In this document: positions 15,751-23,347 of the stretch, piece after piece
How positions within the stretch are numbered: position 1 is the first letter of the stretch
Layout: the number at the start of each line of letters is the position of its first letter
Source: Bacteroidota bacterium
Lineage (GTDB): Bacteria; Bacteroidota; Bacteroidia; Palsa-965
Direction: 5' to 3'
Assembly: GCA_021299855.1 (NCBI GenBank)
Contig: JAJTEY010000037.1
Location: forward strand, 1 to 43,583
DNA: 43,583 nucleotides
Notes under the pieces: model-generated
What the model was told of the DNA's origin: nothing
The model's database searches: none
The model's input: the letters and a program-made list of their open reading frames with translations, nothing else
Program-made: the position numbers and the translations under genes

Positions 15751-16675
15751 AATAAGCTTCATACCAATGAAAGGTGCTTCTGACAATTTCATTCTTGGTG
15801 TTGTGTAACTGCTTTTTGAAAGCATCTGCGACAGGTGAATGCCTTTTGCCTTTCAGCCAAATCAAACTCCATGTAGTTTTAATCGGGAGACCTTTAATCG
15901 GAATGATCTGTAGTTCTTTATTTCGCAATTCGTTTTTGATGCCGATTAATGGCATAATGGAATAGCCCAAACCTGCCAGCACCGCTTGTTTCACTGCTTC
16001 GTTAGAAGTGAGTTCCAGTTTGGCGCCGGGTTTAATTTTACTGCGATCAAGAAATCCTTCCATCGTTTGTCGCGTGCCCGAACCTTCTTCTCGAAAAATA
16101 AGCGGCAACTCGTTCAGCATTTCTTTGGAGTACGGTTGTTTCTTGTTCCACTTTTTATCGGCCTGACCCACCAGGAATAATTTGTTCTGCAACAAGTCCA
16201 TTTTTTCAACTGCAATTTGTTTCGGTAAAATGGATACCAGCGCGAAGTCTACACTGTTAGCTTCTAACGACTCAATTACTTTCGATTTATTCGTCACATC
16301 CATTTGTAACTCTACACCTTTATGCTGCTGAATAAATTCACGCAAGAAATAGGGCATAACATATTTGCCTGTAGACACTACGGAAATTTTTAATCGACCG
16401 GCCAGTTCTCCTTTATAGGCCATTGTTTTAGCCTTGATGGTATTCACCTGTTGTAGAATCTGTTCTGCCGTCCGTGCAATTTCGTTTCCGAATGCAGTAA
16501 CGAACAGCTGTCGACCTACTACTTCTGTCAATGGAATGTCGAATTGATCCTGAAAATTTTTAAGCTGAATAGAAACCGCGGGCTGTGTAAGGTGTAATTC
16601 TTCGGCTGCACGCGTAATACTTCCTGTTTGTGCAACGCGCACGAAAATCTGTAATTGATGAAGTGTATAATTCAT
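15749..16675 (-). CDS. LysR family transcriptional regulator
   Basis: This is a 308-residue regulator from the ATG at 16675 (MNYTLHQLQIF); the open frame extends upstream to 16744 but those residues are unlike a LysR N-terminus. The winged helix-turn-helix (about 3-62) shows QIFVRVAQTGSITRAAEELHLTQPAVSIQLK, and the substrate-binding domain covers about 90-300. It is divergent from the icd-to-sbtA operon with a 92-base shared upstream region, the classic arrangement for a LysR factor controlling its neighbour. LysR proteins beside inorganic carbon transporters (CbbR/CmpR group) usually sense carbon metabolites; assigning that here is inference from context. Confidence 0.9.
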   Translation of the reverse strand: MNYTLHQLQIFVRVAQTGSITRAAEELHLTQPAVSIQLKNFQDQFDIPLTEVVGRQLFVTAFGNEIARTAEQILQQVNTIKAKTMAYKGELAGRLKISVVSTGKYVMPYFLREFIQQHKGVELQMDVTNKSKVIESLEANSVDFALVSILPKQIAVEKMDLLQNKLFLVGQADKKWNKKQPYSKEMLNELPLIFREEGSGTRQTMEGFLDRSKIKPGAKLELTSNEAVKQAVLAGLGYSIMPLIGIKNELRNKELQIIPIKGLPIKTTWSLIWLKGKRHSPVADAFKKQLHNTKNEIVRSTFHWYEAY

Positions 16676-16724
16676 AAATAATATTAATGGAAAATATAAT
16701 AAAGATAAATAAAAATATATGAAA

Positions 16725-16735
16725 TGCGTAACGCA
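16725..16735. promoter_or_regulatory. Candidate LysR operator palindrome
   Basis: TGCGT-A-ACGCA is a perfect 11-bp palindrome in the LysR/icd divergent region. LysR sites are usually dyads within a T-N11-A frame, so this is a plausible half of a binding region, supported only by symmetry and position. Confidence 0.32.
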
Positions 16736-16767
16736 CTTTTGCACCGTTAAACCACATGTTCTAAACT

Positions 16768-18168
16768 ATGACACGAATTACAGTTGCAAAAGGGGACGGA
16801 ATCGGTCCTGAAATTATGGATGCCACGCTCGACATTATTAAAGCAGCAGGCGCACAAATTGAAATTGACGAAATAGAAGTAGGAGAAAAAGTTTATTTGG
16901 CCGGCAACACCTCGGGTATTGCGAATTCCTCCTGGGACACTATTCGCAGAAACAAAATCTTTCTTAAGGCTCCGATCACAACTCCGCAAGGAGGTGGATA
17001 TAAAAGCTTGAACGTAACTACACGTAAATTTTTGGGCTTGTATGCCAACGTGCGTCCATGTATCAGCTTACATCCATTCGTGAGCACTAAACATCCAGTT
17101 ATGGATGTCGTAATTGTTCGCGAAAACGAAGAAGATTTGTACGCGGGAATCGAGCACCAGCAAACCGACGAGGTGGTGCAGTGTTTGAAATTGATCAGCC
17201 GACCGGGTTGCGAGAAGATCATCCGTTATGCGTTTGAGTATGCTAAACAACAAAAGCGCAAGAAGGTAACATGCTTCACAAAAGATAACATCATGAAGCA
17301 GACTGACGGCTTGTTCCATCAGGTGTTTGATGAGATAGCAAAAGAATATCCGGAGATAGAAAACGAACACTGGATCATTGACATTGGTGCAGCTAAAATG
17401 GCGGACACGCCGGAAGCATTTGATGTTATTGTGATGCCGAATTTATATGGTGATGTATTGAGTGATGTTGCAGCACAAATTACCGGATCTGTAGGATTGG
17501 CGGGGTCTGCTAACATTGGCGAAGAATGTGCCATGTTCGAAGCGATTCATGGATCTGCGCCACGTCGCGCAGGTCAGAATGTGGCAAACCCTTCCGGATT
17601 GTTGCAAGGTGCGATTATGATGTTGAATCATATCGGACAAACTGCAGTTGCTGAGCGTGTGCAAAATGCATGGCTGACAACACTGGAAGAAGGTATTCAC
17701 ACCTATGATATTTACAAGGAAGGTGTAAGTAAACAAAAGGTAGGTACTAAGGAGTTCGCTCAGGCTGTGATTGCCAATTTGGGTAAAACACCTAAAACAC
17801 TGAAAGCGGTTTCTTATGCGAACAGCGCAGCGTTAAACTTGCCGAAGTATAAGCGTAAGGCTTCTGCTAAGAAGGAACTTGTTGGTGTGGACGTGTTTGT
17901 TCACTGGAACGGTGAATCTGCGGATGAGTTGGCGTCTAAAGTGAAAGCGTTGGAGTTGAATCATGTGAAGCTTTCGATGATTACCAATCGCGGAATTAAG
18001 GTATGGCCGGAAGGATTCAGAGAGACCTTCTGCACGGATCACTGGCGTTGTCGCTTTAAGCCGCAAGAAGGAGCTTCCATCTCCAAGCAGGATATTATCA
18101 GCATCAAAACAGAAAATCTCTATGCTTTTGATGGCAAGCCTGCGTACAGTTTAGGTCAAGGACAATAA
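16768..18168 (+). CDS. icd: Isocitrate dehydrogenase, Thermus-type, with C-terminal extension
   Basis: This 466-residue enzyme of the isocitrate/isopropylmalate dehydrogenase family oxidatively decarboxylates isocitrate to 2-oxoglutarate. Visible motifs are VAKGDGIGPEIMDATLDI, the substrate-binding ANVRPCIS and VRENEEDLYAGIEH, the metal-binding NLYGDVLSDVAAQITGSVG, and GSAPRRAGQNVANPSG. After the catalytic core (about 1-335) a C-terminal domain follows (about 375-445; VDVFVHWNGES, VKLSMITNRGIKVWP, DHWRCRF), like the extra domain of the Thermus thermophilus enzyme. It heads an operon with two small proteins, DUF6671 and SbtA, opposite a LysR gene. NADP preference is likely but not proven from the sequence. 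Confidence 0.92.
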   Translation: MTRITVAKGDGIGPEIMDATLDIIKAAGAQIEIDEIEVGEKVYLAGNTSGIANSSWDTIRRNKIFLKAPITTPQGGGYKSLNVTTRKFLGLYANVRPCISLHPFVSTKHPVMDVVIVRENEEDLYAGIEHQQTDEVVQCLKLISRPGCEKIIRYAFEYAKQQKRKKVTCFTKDNIMKQTDGLFHQVFDEIAKEYPEIENEHWIIDIGAAKMADTPEAFDVIVMPNLYGDVLSDVAAQITGSVGLAGSANIGEECAMFEAIHGSAPRRAGQNVANPSGLLQGAIMMLNHIGQTAVAERVQNAWLTTLEEGIHTYDIYKEGVSKQKVGTKEFAQAVIANLGKTPKTLKAVSYANSAALNLPKYKRKASAKKELVGVDVFVHWNGESADELASKVKALELNHVKLSMITNRGIKVWPEGFRETFCTDHWRCRFKPQEGASISKQDIISIKTENLYAFDGKPAYSLGQGQ

Positions 18169-18179
18169 AGCCGGCAACT

Positions 18180-18428
18180 ATGAAGATCGATTTAATCAAA
18201 GGAGAATTTCGTCGTGATGAAGCGACTGCATTGATCGGTGAAATGATTCAGGCAAAGATTCGATTTCACGAAAGCAAAATTTCTTCTTCCGGAACAGAGG
18301 AAGACATTAAGTTCCGTGAACAGAAGATTAAATTGCTTCAGGAGAGCTGGCATCGTATTCGCACTACATCGCAAGATGAGCATGGAAGCGTAAGTGTTGA
18401 TGCAGAACTGGTGCTTACAAATTTTTAA
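18180..18428 (+). CDS. Small helical protein, paralogue of the next gene
   Basis: This 82-residue cytoplasmic protein starts 11 bases after the icd stop. It reads LIKGEFRRDEATALIGEMIQAKIRFHESKI and then a second helix KFREQKIKLLQESWHRIR, ending in a beta-like tail SVSVDAELVLTNF. It aligns by eye with the next protein over nearly its whole length: G-x-F-x-x-D-x-A, then a helix with IxxKI, then a Lys/Arg-rich helix and a final strand. The pair is therefore a tandem duplication. No domain is recognised. Tight spacing in the operon supports a real gene tied to the isocitrate dehydrogenase or SbtA function. Confidence 0.7.
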   Translation: MKIDLIKGEFRRDEATALIGEMIQAKIRFHESKISSSGTEEDIKFREQKIKLLQESWHRIRTTSQDEHGSVSVDAELVLTNF

Positions 18429-18437
18429 TCATTGACT

Positions 18438-18722
18438 ATGGAGACGACCACGAAGTTAGTGTTGATGGATGGAGGTTTCACTCCTGATGACGCGCAAGAG
18501 ATTTTGCTCAAGTTTATCGTTGCAAAAATCAACTATAACAAGATTAAAAATCTTAGTCATCAGGTACACTATAATCGTGAAGATCCATTGGCTGCAAAAC
18601 GGATTGAAGATTTGTATAAGAGTAAAGCGATTGTGGAAGATTTGATTCGTGAAGCACGAGAAAATAACATTCAGCTCAACATCAAATCGGACATTACAAT
18701 AGGATTAAAGTACAGTGACTAA
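18438..18722 (+). CDS. Small helical protein, paralogue of the previous gene
   Basis: The protein has 94 residues from the ATG at 18438; a TTG at 18432 is a less likely start. It reads LVLMDGGFTPDDAQEILLKFIVAKINYNKIK, then KRIEDLYKSKAIVEDLIREAREN and a strand-like tail IKSDITIGLKYSD. The order matches its neighbour (GxFxxDxA / IxxKI / basic helix / strand), with a longer loop between the helices. It begins 9 bases after the first small gene and its stop overlaps the GTG of the DUF6671 gene by 8 bases, so all are translated as a coupled set. Unknown function; a heteromeric small-subunit pair is one possibility (inference). Confidence 0.7.
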   Translation: METTTKLVLMDGGFTPDDAQEILLKFIVAKINYNKIKNLSHQVHYNREDPLAAKRIEDLYKSKAIVEDLIREARENNIQLNIKSDITIGLKYSD

Positions 18723-19563
18723 CCAATTCTATCATGGTAAACGGGCGCTGATTGCTACTATGCACGACAAACAGCAAGCAATCGGCCCCGTTTTGCAGGA
18801 TGAATTGGGAATTAAGGTATTTACGCTTGATGATTTTGACACCGATCGTTGGGGGACGTTCAGTAGCGAGGTAGAGCGTAAATCGGACCCGTTAGCCACA
18901 GCCCGTCAAAAATGTCTACATGGTTTAGAACAGGGGAGTGTAGATTTGGCTGTGGCTAGCGAAGGTTCGTTTGGTCCGCATCCGTTTATTCCATTTATCG
19001 CTGCAGACGAAGAGATTCTCGTATTTATCGATCGAAAAAATGACATTGAGATTGTTGCTAAAGAACTGTCTCCTAAGACTAACTACAGCGAAGCAACAGT
19101 TACAAGCATTGATGATTTGTTGGCCTTTGCGGAAACAGCTTTATTCCCAAGTCACGCCCTAATTCTACGCCCGTCACCGGATTCACCGGAGAACATGACC
19201 AAAGGAATCCACGATAAAGAGACTTTAATCAAAACAGCATCGCAACTCCTGAGCGAATACCAACAACTTCACGTGCAAACGGACATGCGAGCGCACATGA
19301 ATCCAACGCGCATGCAAGTGATTACTCGTGCTGCTCAAAAGTTGGTGCAACGTATAAAAAGTGTTTGTCCGGCATGTGGTATTCCCGGTTTTGGACCAAC
19401 TGAATTTCACAAAGGACTGCCCTGTGCACAGTGTCATTTTCCCACAAAAAGTGTACAGCGAATTATTAACTCTTGTTTAAAATGTAGTTACCACGATAGT
19501 GTAGAGTTTCCTAACGGAAAGCGTCATGAAGATCCTATGTATTGTGATAATTGTAATCCCTGA
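18715..19563 (+). CDS. DUF6671 family protein with C-terminal zinc ribbons
   Basis: This 282-residue protein starts with GTG at 18715, overlapping the previous stop. The N-terminal domain reads YHGKRALIATMHDKQQAIGP, DDFDTDRWGTFSSEVERK and LAVASEGSFGPHPFIPF, a signature I associate with DUF6671 proteins. The C-terminus carries four CxxC pairs (CPAC, CAQC, CLKC, CDNC), consistent with two zinc ribbons. There is no signal peptide or membrane segment. The biochemical role is unknown. Its place between the small-protein pair and the bicarbonate transporter, within an isocitrate dehydrogenase operon, is the only functional hint. The family name is given from memory. Confidence 0.68.
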   Translation: MTNQFYHGKRALIATMHDKQQAIGPVLQDELGIKVFTLDDFDTDRWGTFSSEVERKSDPLATARQKCLHGLEQGSVDLAVASEGSFGPHPFIPFIAADEEILVFIDRKNDIEIVAKELSPKTNYSEATVTSIDDLLAFAETALFPSHALILRPSPDSPENMTKGIHDKETLIKTASQLLSEYQQLHVQTDMRAHMNPTRMQVITRAAQKLVQRIKSVCPACGIPGFGPTEFHKGLPCAQCHFPTKSVQRIINSCLKCSYHDSVEFPNGKRHEDPMYCDNCNP

Positions 19564-19581
19564 TAACATCCGGACAAACCA

Positions 19582-20547
19582 ATGACTTTAGAATTACTTC
19601 AAGAAAATCTTACCAACCCCGCATTATTATTTTTCGCTTTAGGAATTGTCGCTGTGTATTTGAAGAGTGACCTTGAAATTCCTGCGAATTCTTCCAAGTT
19701 TATTTCCTTGTATTTGTTGTTTGCCATTGGTTTCAAAGGCGGCCAAGAGTTATCGCACGAGGAAATTGACGGCGAAGTAATAGGTTCAATAGTGCTGGGA
19801 GTAGCGATTTCGGTATTAATTCCGTTGTACACCTTTTTTGTGTTAAAGCGAAAATTAAACGTGCATGATGCAGGTGCAATTGCTGCGGCGTATGGATCAG
19901 TAAGTGCTGTGACTTTCGTAACCGCGGTTACTTATTTGGAAAGTCAGCAATATATTTTTCACGGACACATGGTAGCTACCATGGCATTGATGGAGTCGCC
20001 GGCCATCATTATGGGCTTGTTGCTGATTTCTTTGTTTGACAAGCAGCGCTCTGCAGGAGTGAAGAAGCGCGACGTCATTAAACATTCATTCACGAATGGT
20101 AGTGTATTACTTATTCTGGGAAGTTTGCTGATCGGCTATTTCGCCAACGCAAAACAAGCAGAAGGTATTAAACCATTTACGAATGATTTATTCAAAGGTT
20201 TCCTTGCGATATTCTTGCTCGATATGGGAATTACCAGCGGCCGAAAACTCAAATCCTTTTTTGCATACGGCTCGTTTCCATTATTGTTCGCAATCTTCGT
20301 TCCTTTATTCAATGGATGTTTAGTTGCCTTAATCAGTGCGCCGTTTATACATGATATCAGCAATCGCTTTATTCTGGCGATACTTGCTGCAAGTGCTTCT
20401 TACATCGCTGTTCCTGCCGCCATGAAAATTTCTGCACCCAAAGCAGATCCCGGATTGTATTTGCCCATGGCACTTGCTGTTACGTTTCCAATTAATATTA
20501 CCATTGGAATGCCGCTGTATCTTATGGTGGCGCAATGGACGGGTTAA
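19582..20547 (+). CDS. sbtA: SbtA-type sodium-dependent bicarbonate transporter
   Basis: This 321-residue integral membrane protein has about ten hydrophobic segments. ALLFFALGIVAVYLKSDLEIP, ISLYLLFAIGFKGGQEL, AAYGSVSAVTFVTAVTYLE, LLDMGITSGRKL and ASASYIAVPAAMKISAPKADPGLYLP match the SbtA (formerly DUF897) family. SbtA imports bicarbonate with sodium. In cyanobacteria it is partnered with the PII-like SbtB, which is not present here. It is the last gene of the icd operon, 18 bases after DUF6671, and may supply bicarbonate for carboxylation reactions (inference). Confidence 0.88.
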   Translation: MTLELLQENLTNPALLFFALGIVAVYLKSDLEIPANSSKFISLYLLFAIGFKGGQELSHEEIDGEVIGSIVLGVAISVLIPLYTFFVLKRKLNVHDAGAIAAAYGSVSAVTFVTAVTYLESQQYIFHGHMVATMALMESPAIIMGLLLISLFDKQRSAGVKKRDVIKHSFTNGSVLLILGSLLIGYFANAKQAEGIKPFTNDLFKGFLAIFLLDMGITSGRKLKSFFAYGSFPLLFAIFVPLFNGCLVALISAPFIHDISNRFILAILAASASYIAVPAAMKISAPKADPGLYLPMALAVTFPINITIGMPLYLMVAQWTG

Positions 20548-20573
20548 CGAAAAAATAAGCCAAAGAAGTTTTG

Positions 20574-20645
20574 TAGTCTCGACAGGAATCGAACCTGTAT
20601 CAAAAGTTTAGGAAACTTCTATTCTATCCATTGAACTACGAGACC
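20574..20645 (-). tRNA. tRNA-Arg (anticodon CCT)
   Basis: On the minus strand a 72-nt cloverleaf can be folded. The acceptor is GGTCTCG / CGAGACT (one G-T pair), the D arm GTTC...GAAT, the anticodon stem GAAGT / ACTTT with loop TTCCTAA (anticodon CCT), and the T arm ACAGG-TTCGATT-CCTGT, with discriminator A. CCA is not encoded. It reads AGG codons and lies between the SbtA and FadL genes, opposite in direction to both. Confidence 0.93.
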
Positions 20646-20785
20646 ATATTAAAGAACTTCGTGCAAAATTAACATACCGGAGCTAATTCATCGTGAATAA
20701 TTGCTCGTTGATGACTGTTGCGCATATTTCAAGCGAAACGGCAGGATTTGTTTTTATTACGAGAACGATTTCTTTACATTTGAAC

Positions 20786-22012
20786 ATGACCCGCCAATTC
20801 CTGATTTGTATTGTCATTGTATTACAGATATCCACTGCTGCAATTGCGGGTGGCTTTCAGGTGAACGCACAAAGTCAGCGGCATTTGGGCATGGGCCATA
20901 CAGGGACTGCGTTATTTTTCGATGCATCCAGCATGTTCTTTAATCCGGGTGCTTCCGTTTTTGTAGATGGTAAATGGGTAATTACGGGTAGCGCCACGTT
21001 CTTGATGCCTCGAACAGTATACGCAGAGCCGGCTCCGGGTGTTTATCAGGCTGCTATGGTGCAAAATATCGGGACGCCTTTCGGTGTATACGCGATGTAC
21101 AACAAACAAAAATGGGCAGCAGGCATAGCGGTGTACACTCCTTTTGGAAGTCGTGCAGAATGGCCGTCTGACTGGAAGGGAAACTTCCTGATTCGCGAAA
21201 TAAATCTGAAAACAATTTTTGTTCAGCCAACAGTGTCGTATCAGTTACATGAAAAGTTAGGAATTGGAGCCGGCTTCATTTATGCAACAGGTGGTTTCGC
21301 ATTGCGTAAAGGTGTCCCGGTTCAAGATCAGAATGGAGATTACGGCGAAGGCAATCTTTCGGGCGATGCAAGAGGATTCGGTTTTCAGGCGGGAATACTA
21401 TATAAGCATAATGATGCGTTATCATTCGGGGCTTCGTATCGTTCTGCTGTTAGTGTGGAAGTCAATGGCGGAAGTGCCGAATTTACCGTACCCGGAGTCT
21501 TGCAGGAATTTTTCCCAACTACTACTTTTTCTACTGCGTTGCGATTACCACAAGTAATTAATGTAGGTGCGGCGTATTCAACAGATAGATGGACATTCTC
21601 GAGCGATGTCAATATCGTTGGGTGGAGTTCTTACGATTCGTTACGCATTGATTTTGCAGATAACACGGATAAGTTGGAGGACATTAGTTCCGCGCGCATG
21701 TACAAGAATGCGTGGATTGCGCGTGTAGGAGTGGAATACAGAATTTTAGATAAGTTACAATTACGTGCAGGATGTTACTTCGACAAAACTCCTGTGCAAG
21801 ACGGTTATTTAACACCCGAAACTCCCGATAGTGATCGCATTGGAATTACCGGCGGAGTAACTTATAAAATAGGAGAAAACATTCGCATGGATGCATCTTG
21901 TTTATACGTTGAAGGCATGCAGCGAACAGACACCAATATTGAAACAGGATTTACCGGTACTTATAAAAGCAGAACGATAGCTCCGGGAATTGGATTTACC
22001 CTCAAGTTTTAA
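20786..22012 (+). CDS. OmpP1/FadL family outer-membrane transport protein
   Basis: The protein has about 408 residues from the ATG at 20786 (MTRQFLICIVIVLQISTAAIAGGF); the open frame extends to 20693 but this ATG gives a proper signal peptide. The mature start GGFQVNAQSQRHLGMGHTGTALF followed by DASSMFFNPG is the hallmark of FadL porins, which take up long-chain fatty acids and other hydrophobic molecules. A 14-strand beta pattern continues to the terminal strand TIAPGIGFTLKF. The T9SS esterase gene starts 10 bases downstream, and a GDSL-like lipoprotein gene lies convergently beyond it, consistent with a lipid or ester uptake cluster. Confidence 0.88.
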   Translation: MTRQFLICIVIVLQISTAAIAGGFQVNAQSQRHLGMGHTGTALFFDASSMFFNPGASVFVDGKWVITGSATFLMPRTVYAEPAPGVYQAAMVQNIGTPFGVYAMYNKQKWAAGIAVYTPFGSRAEWPSDWKGNFLIREINLKTIFVQPTVSYQLHEKLGIGAGFIYATGGFALRKGVPVQDQNGDYGEGNLSGDARGFGFQAGILYKHNDALSFGASYRSAVSVEVNGGSAEFTVPGVLQEFFPTTTFSTALRLPQVINVGAAYSTDRWTFSSDVNIVGWSSYDSLRIDFADNTDKLEDISSARMYKNAWIARVGVEYRILDKLQLRAGCYFDKTPVQDGYLTPETPDSDRIGITGGVTYKIGENIRMDASCLYVEGMQRTDTNIETGFTGTYKSRTIAPGIGFTLKF

Positions 22013-22022
22013 CTACACCATT

Positions 22023-23297
22023 ATGATGAAACAATTACTTACAGGATTGGCCTTGTGTTTGACAAGTGCTGCAACTATTCAAGCTCAAAGTGCGTGCAAC
22101 GGTTTGCGTTATCGGGACTTTGTGTTTCAGGACACCACGATTTCAAATATTGTGTACGGTTCTAATCAGAGCTTTAACAACAGCACAACATCACTTCGCC
22201 TCGATGTGCACATGCCGAAAAATGACACGGTAACAAATCGTCCTTTGATCATTCTTGCACACGGTGGAAACTTTTTATCGGGATCGAAAACCGGTGGTGA
22301 CGTCATTCAATTTTGCAATGATTTATCGCAAATGGGTTACGTTGTCGCTTCTATCGATTATCGTGTGGGGATGACGAATTTCCCGTTTCCCGGACCTGAT
22401 AGTACCGATGCAACTGAAGCCGTAATGCGTGCGGTACAAGATGCAAAGGCAGCGGTACGTTTTTTCAAAAAGGATTATGCTGCACTAGGAAACACATACG
22501 GTATCGATACTTCAAACATTTATTTTATGGGCGTAAGTGCAGGCGGATTTATGGCGTTGCATGTTGCGTATTTAGATGAACCTAGTGAATTTCCTTCATG
22601 GGCAGATACTACTAATCAGCCGGGACTGAGCGGCGGCATTGAAGGCAACAGCGGCAATCCGGGTTACTCTTCGAATGTGCGTGCGGTGATCAATATTGCC
22701 GGTGCATTAGGAGACACGGCTTGGATTAATGCAGGTGATGAGCCGGTGTTAAATTTTCATGGTACCGCGGATCAAACTGTTCCTTACGGTTCTGCGACTA
22801 TCGTGTTGTTGGGGACATATCCTTTGTTAACCGTGCATGGTTCTGCTTCTATTGATACAAGAGTCGATCAATTAGGAATTACTAATTGTTTTGAAATCCA
22901 CGAAGGACAGGGACACGTGCCGCATGTGAGTAGTGCTGCTTACTACGACACCACATTGGTGATTACAAGAAATTTCTTGGTTCACTTTGTCTGTGGCGAT
23001 CAGTTGGATTGCGGATGGTCTAATCCAATCGGTATGCAAGAACTTCCTGCTTTGCGATCAGTGTTGGACGTTTATCCGAATCCGGCAACAACAGAATTTA
23101 CTGTAAATACAGGTCGTTTGGCTGGTAACGATTACAGCATTGAAGTGTATGATTCCACCGGAAAGTTATTCCGTCGCCAGCGTGCAGAAAGTGATGGTAC
23201 GACTACCTTAAATACGCAAGGCTGGGTGCCCGGCATGTACATGATTACGGTGCGCAATGCTGCACAGCAGTATACGCAGCGTGTGATAGTGAAGTAA
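22023..23297 (+). CDS. Secreted alpha/beta hydrolase (carboxylesterase-like) with T9SS C-terminal sorting domain
   Basis: The protein has about 424 residues from the ATG at 22023; the open frame reaches 21990 inside the porin gene. A signal peptide ends near IQAQS. The hydrolase domain has the oxyanion motif AHGGNFLSGSK and the nucleophile elbow MGVSAGGF. The likely acid and His of the triad lie in NFHGTADQTVPYG and EGQGHVPHVS. The last 75 residues (VYPNPATTEFTVN ... GMYMITVRNAAQQYTQRVIVK) are a typical type IX secretion tail, so the enzyme is exported to the cell surface or medium. It is translated right after the FadL porin, suggesting surface hydrolysis followed by uptake. The substrate is unknown. 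Confidence 0.87.
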   Translation: MMKQLLTGLALCLTSAATIQAQSACNGLRYRDFVFQDTTISNIVYGSNQSFNNSTTSLRLDVHMPKNDTVTNRPLIILAHGGNFLSGSKTGGDVIQFCNDLSQMGYVVASIDYRVGMTNFPFPGPDSTDATEAVMRAVQDAKAAVRFFKKDYAALGNTYGIDTSNIYFMGVSAGGFMALHVAYLDEPSEFPSWADTTNQPGLSGGIEGNSGNPGYSSNVRAVINIAGALGDTAWINAGDEPVLNFHGTADQTVPYGSATIVLLGTYPLLTVHGSASIDTRVDQLGITNCFEIHEGQGHVPHVSSAAYYDTTLVITRNFLVHFVCGDQLDCGWSNPIGMQELPALRSVLDVYPNPATTEFTVNTGRLAGNDYSIEVYDSTGKLFRRQRAESDGTTTLNTQGWVPGMYMITVRNAAQQYTQRVIVK

Positions 23298-23317
23298 TTA
23301 ATTTGTAATTAAAGATG

Positions 23318-23346
23318 AAAGCCCGTTGTAGTGACGGGCTTTTTTA
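23318..23346 (+). terminator. Intrinsic terminator after the T9SS esterase gene
   Basis: AGCCCGT (23320-23326) and ACGGGCT (23334-23340) pair around TGTAGTG, followed by TTTTTT. A short A run precedes the hairpin, so it may also work for the convergent lipoprotein gene ending at 23348. Confidence 0.83.
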
Positions 23347-23347
23347 T

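Noticed and set aside
20775-20782. TACATTTG as a promoter for the FadL gene
   Set aside because: It fits TAnnTTTG but ends only 3 bases before the ATG, so transcription would start inside the gene; probably chance.
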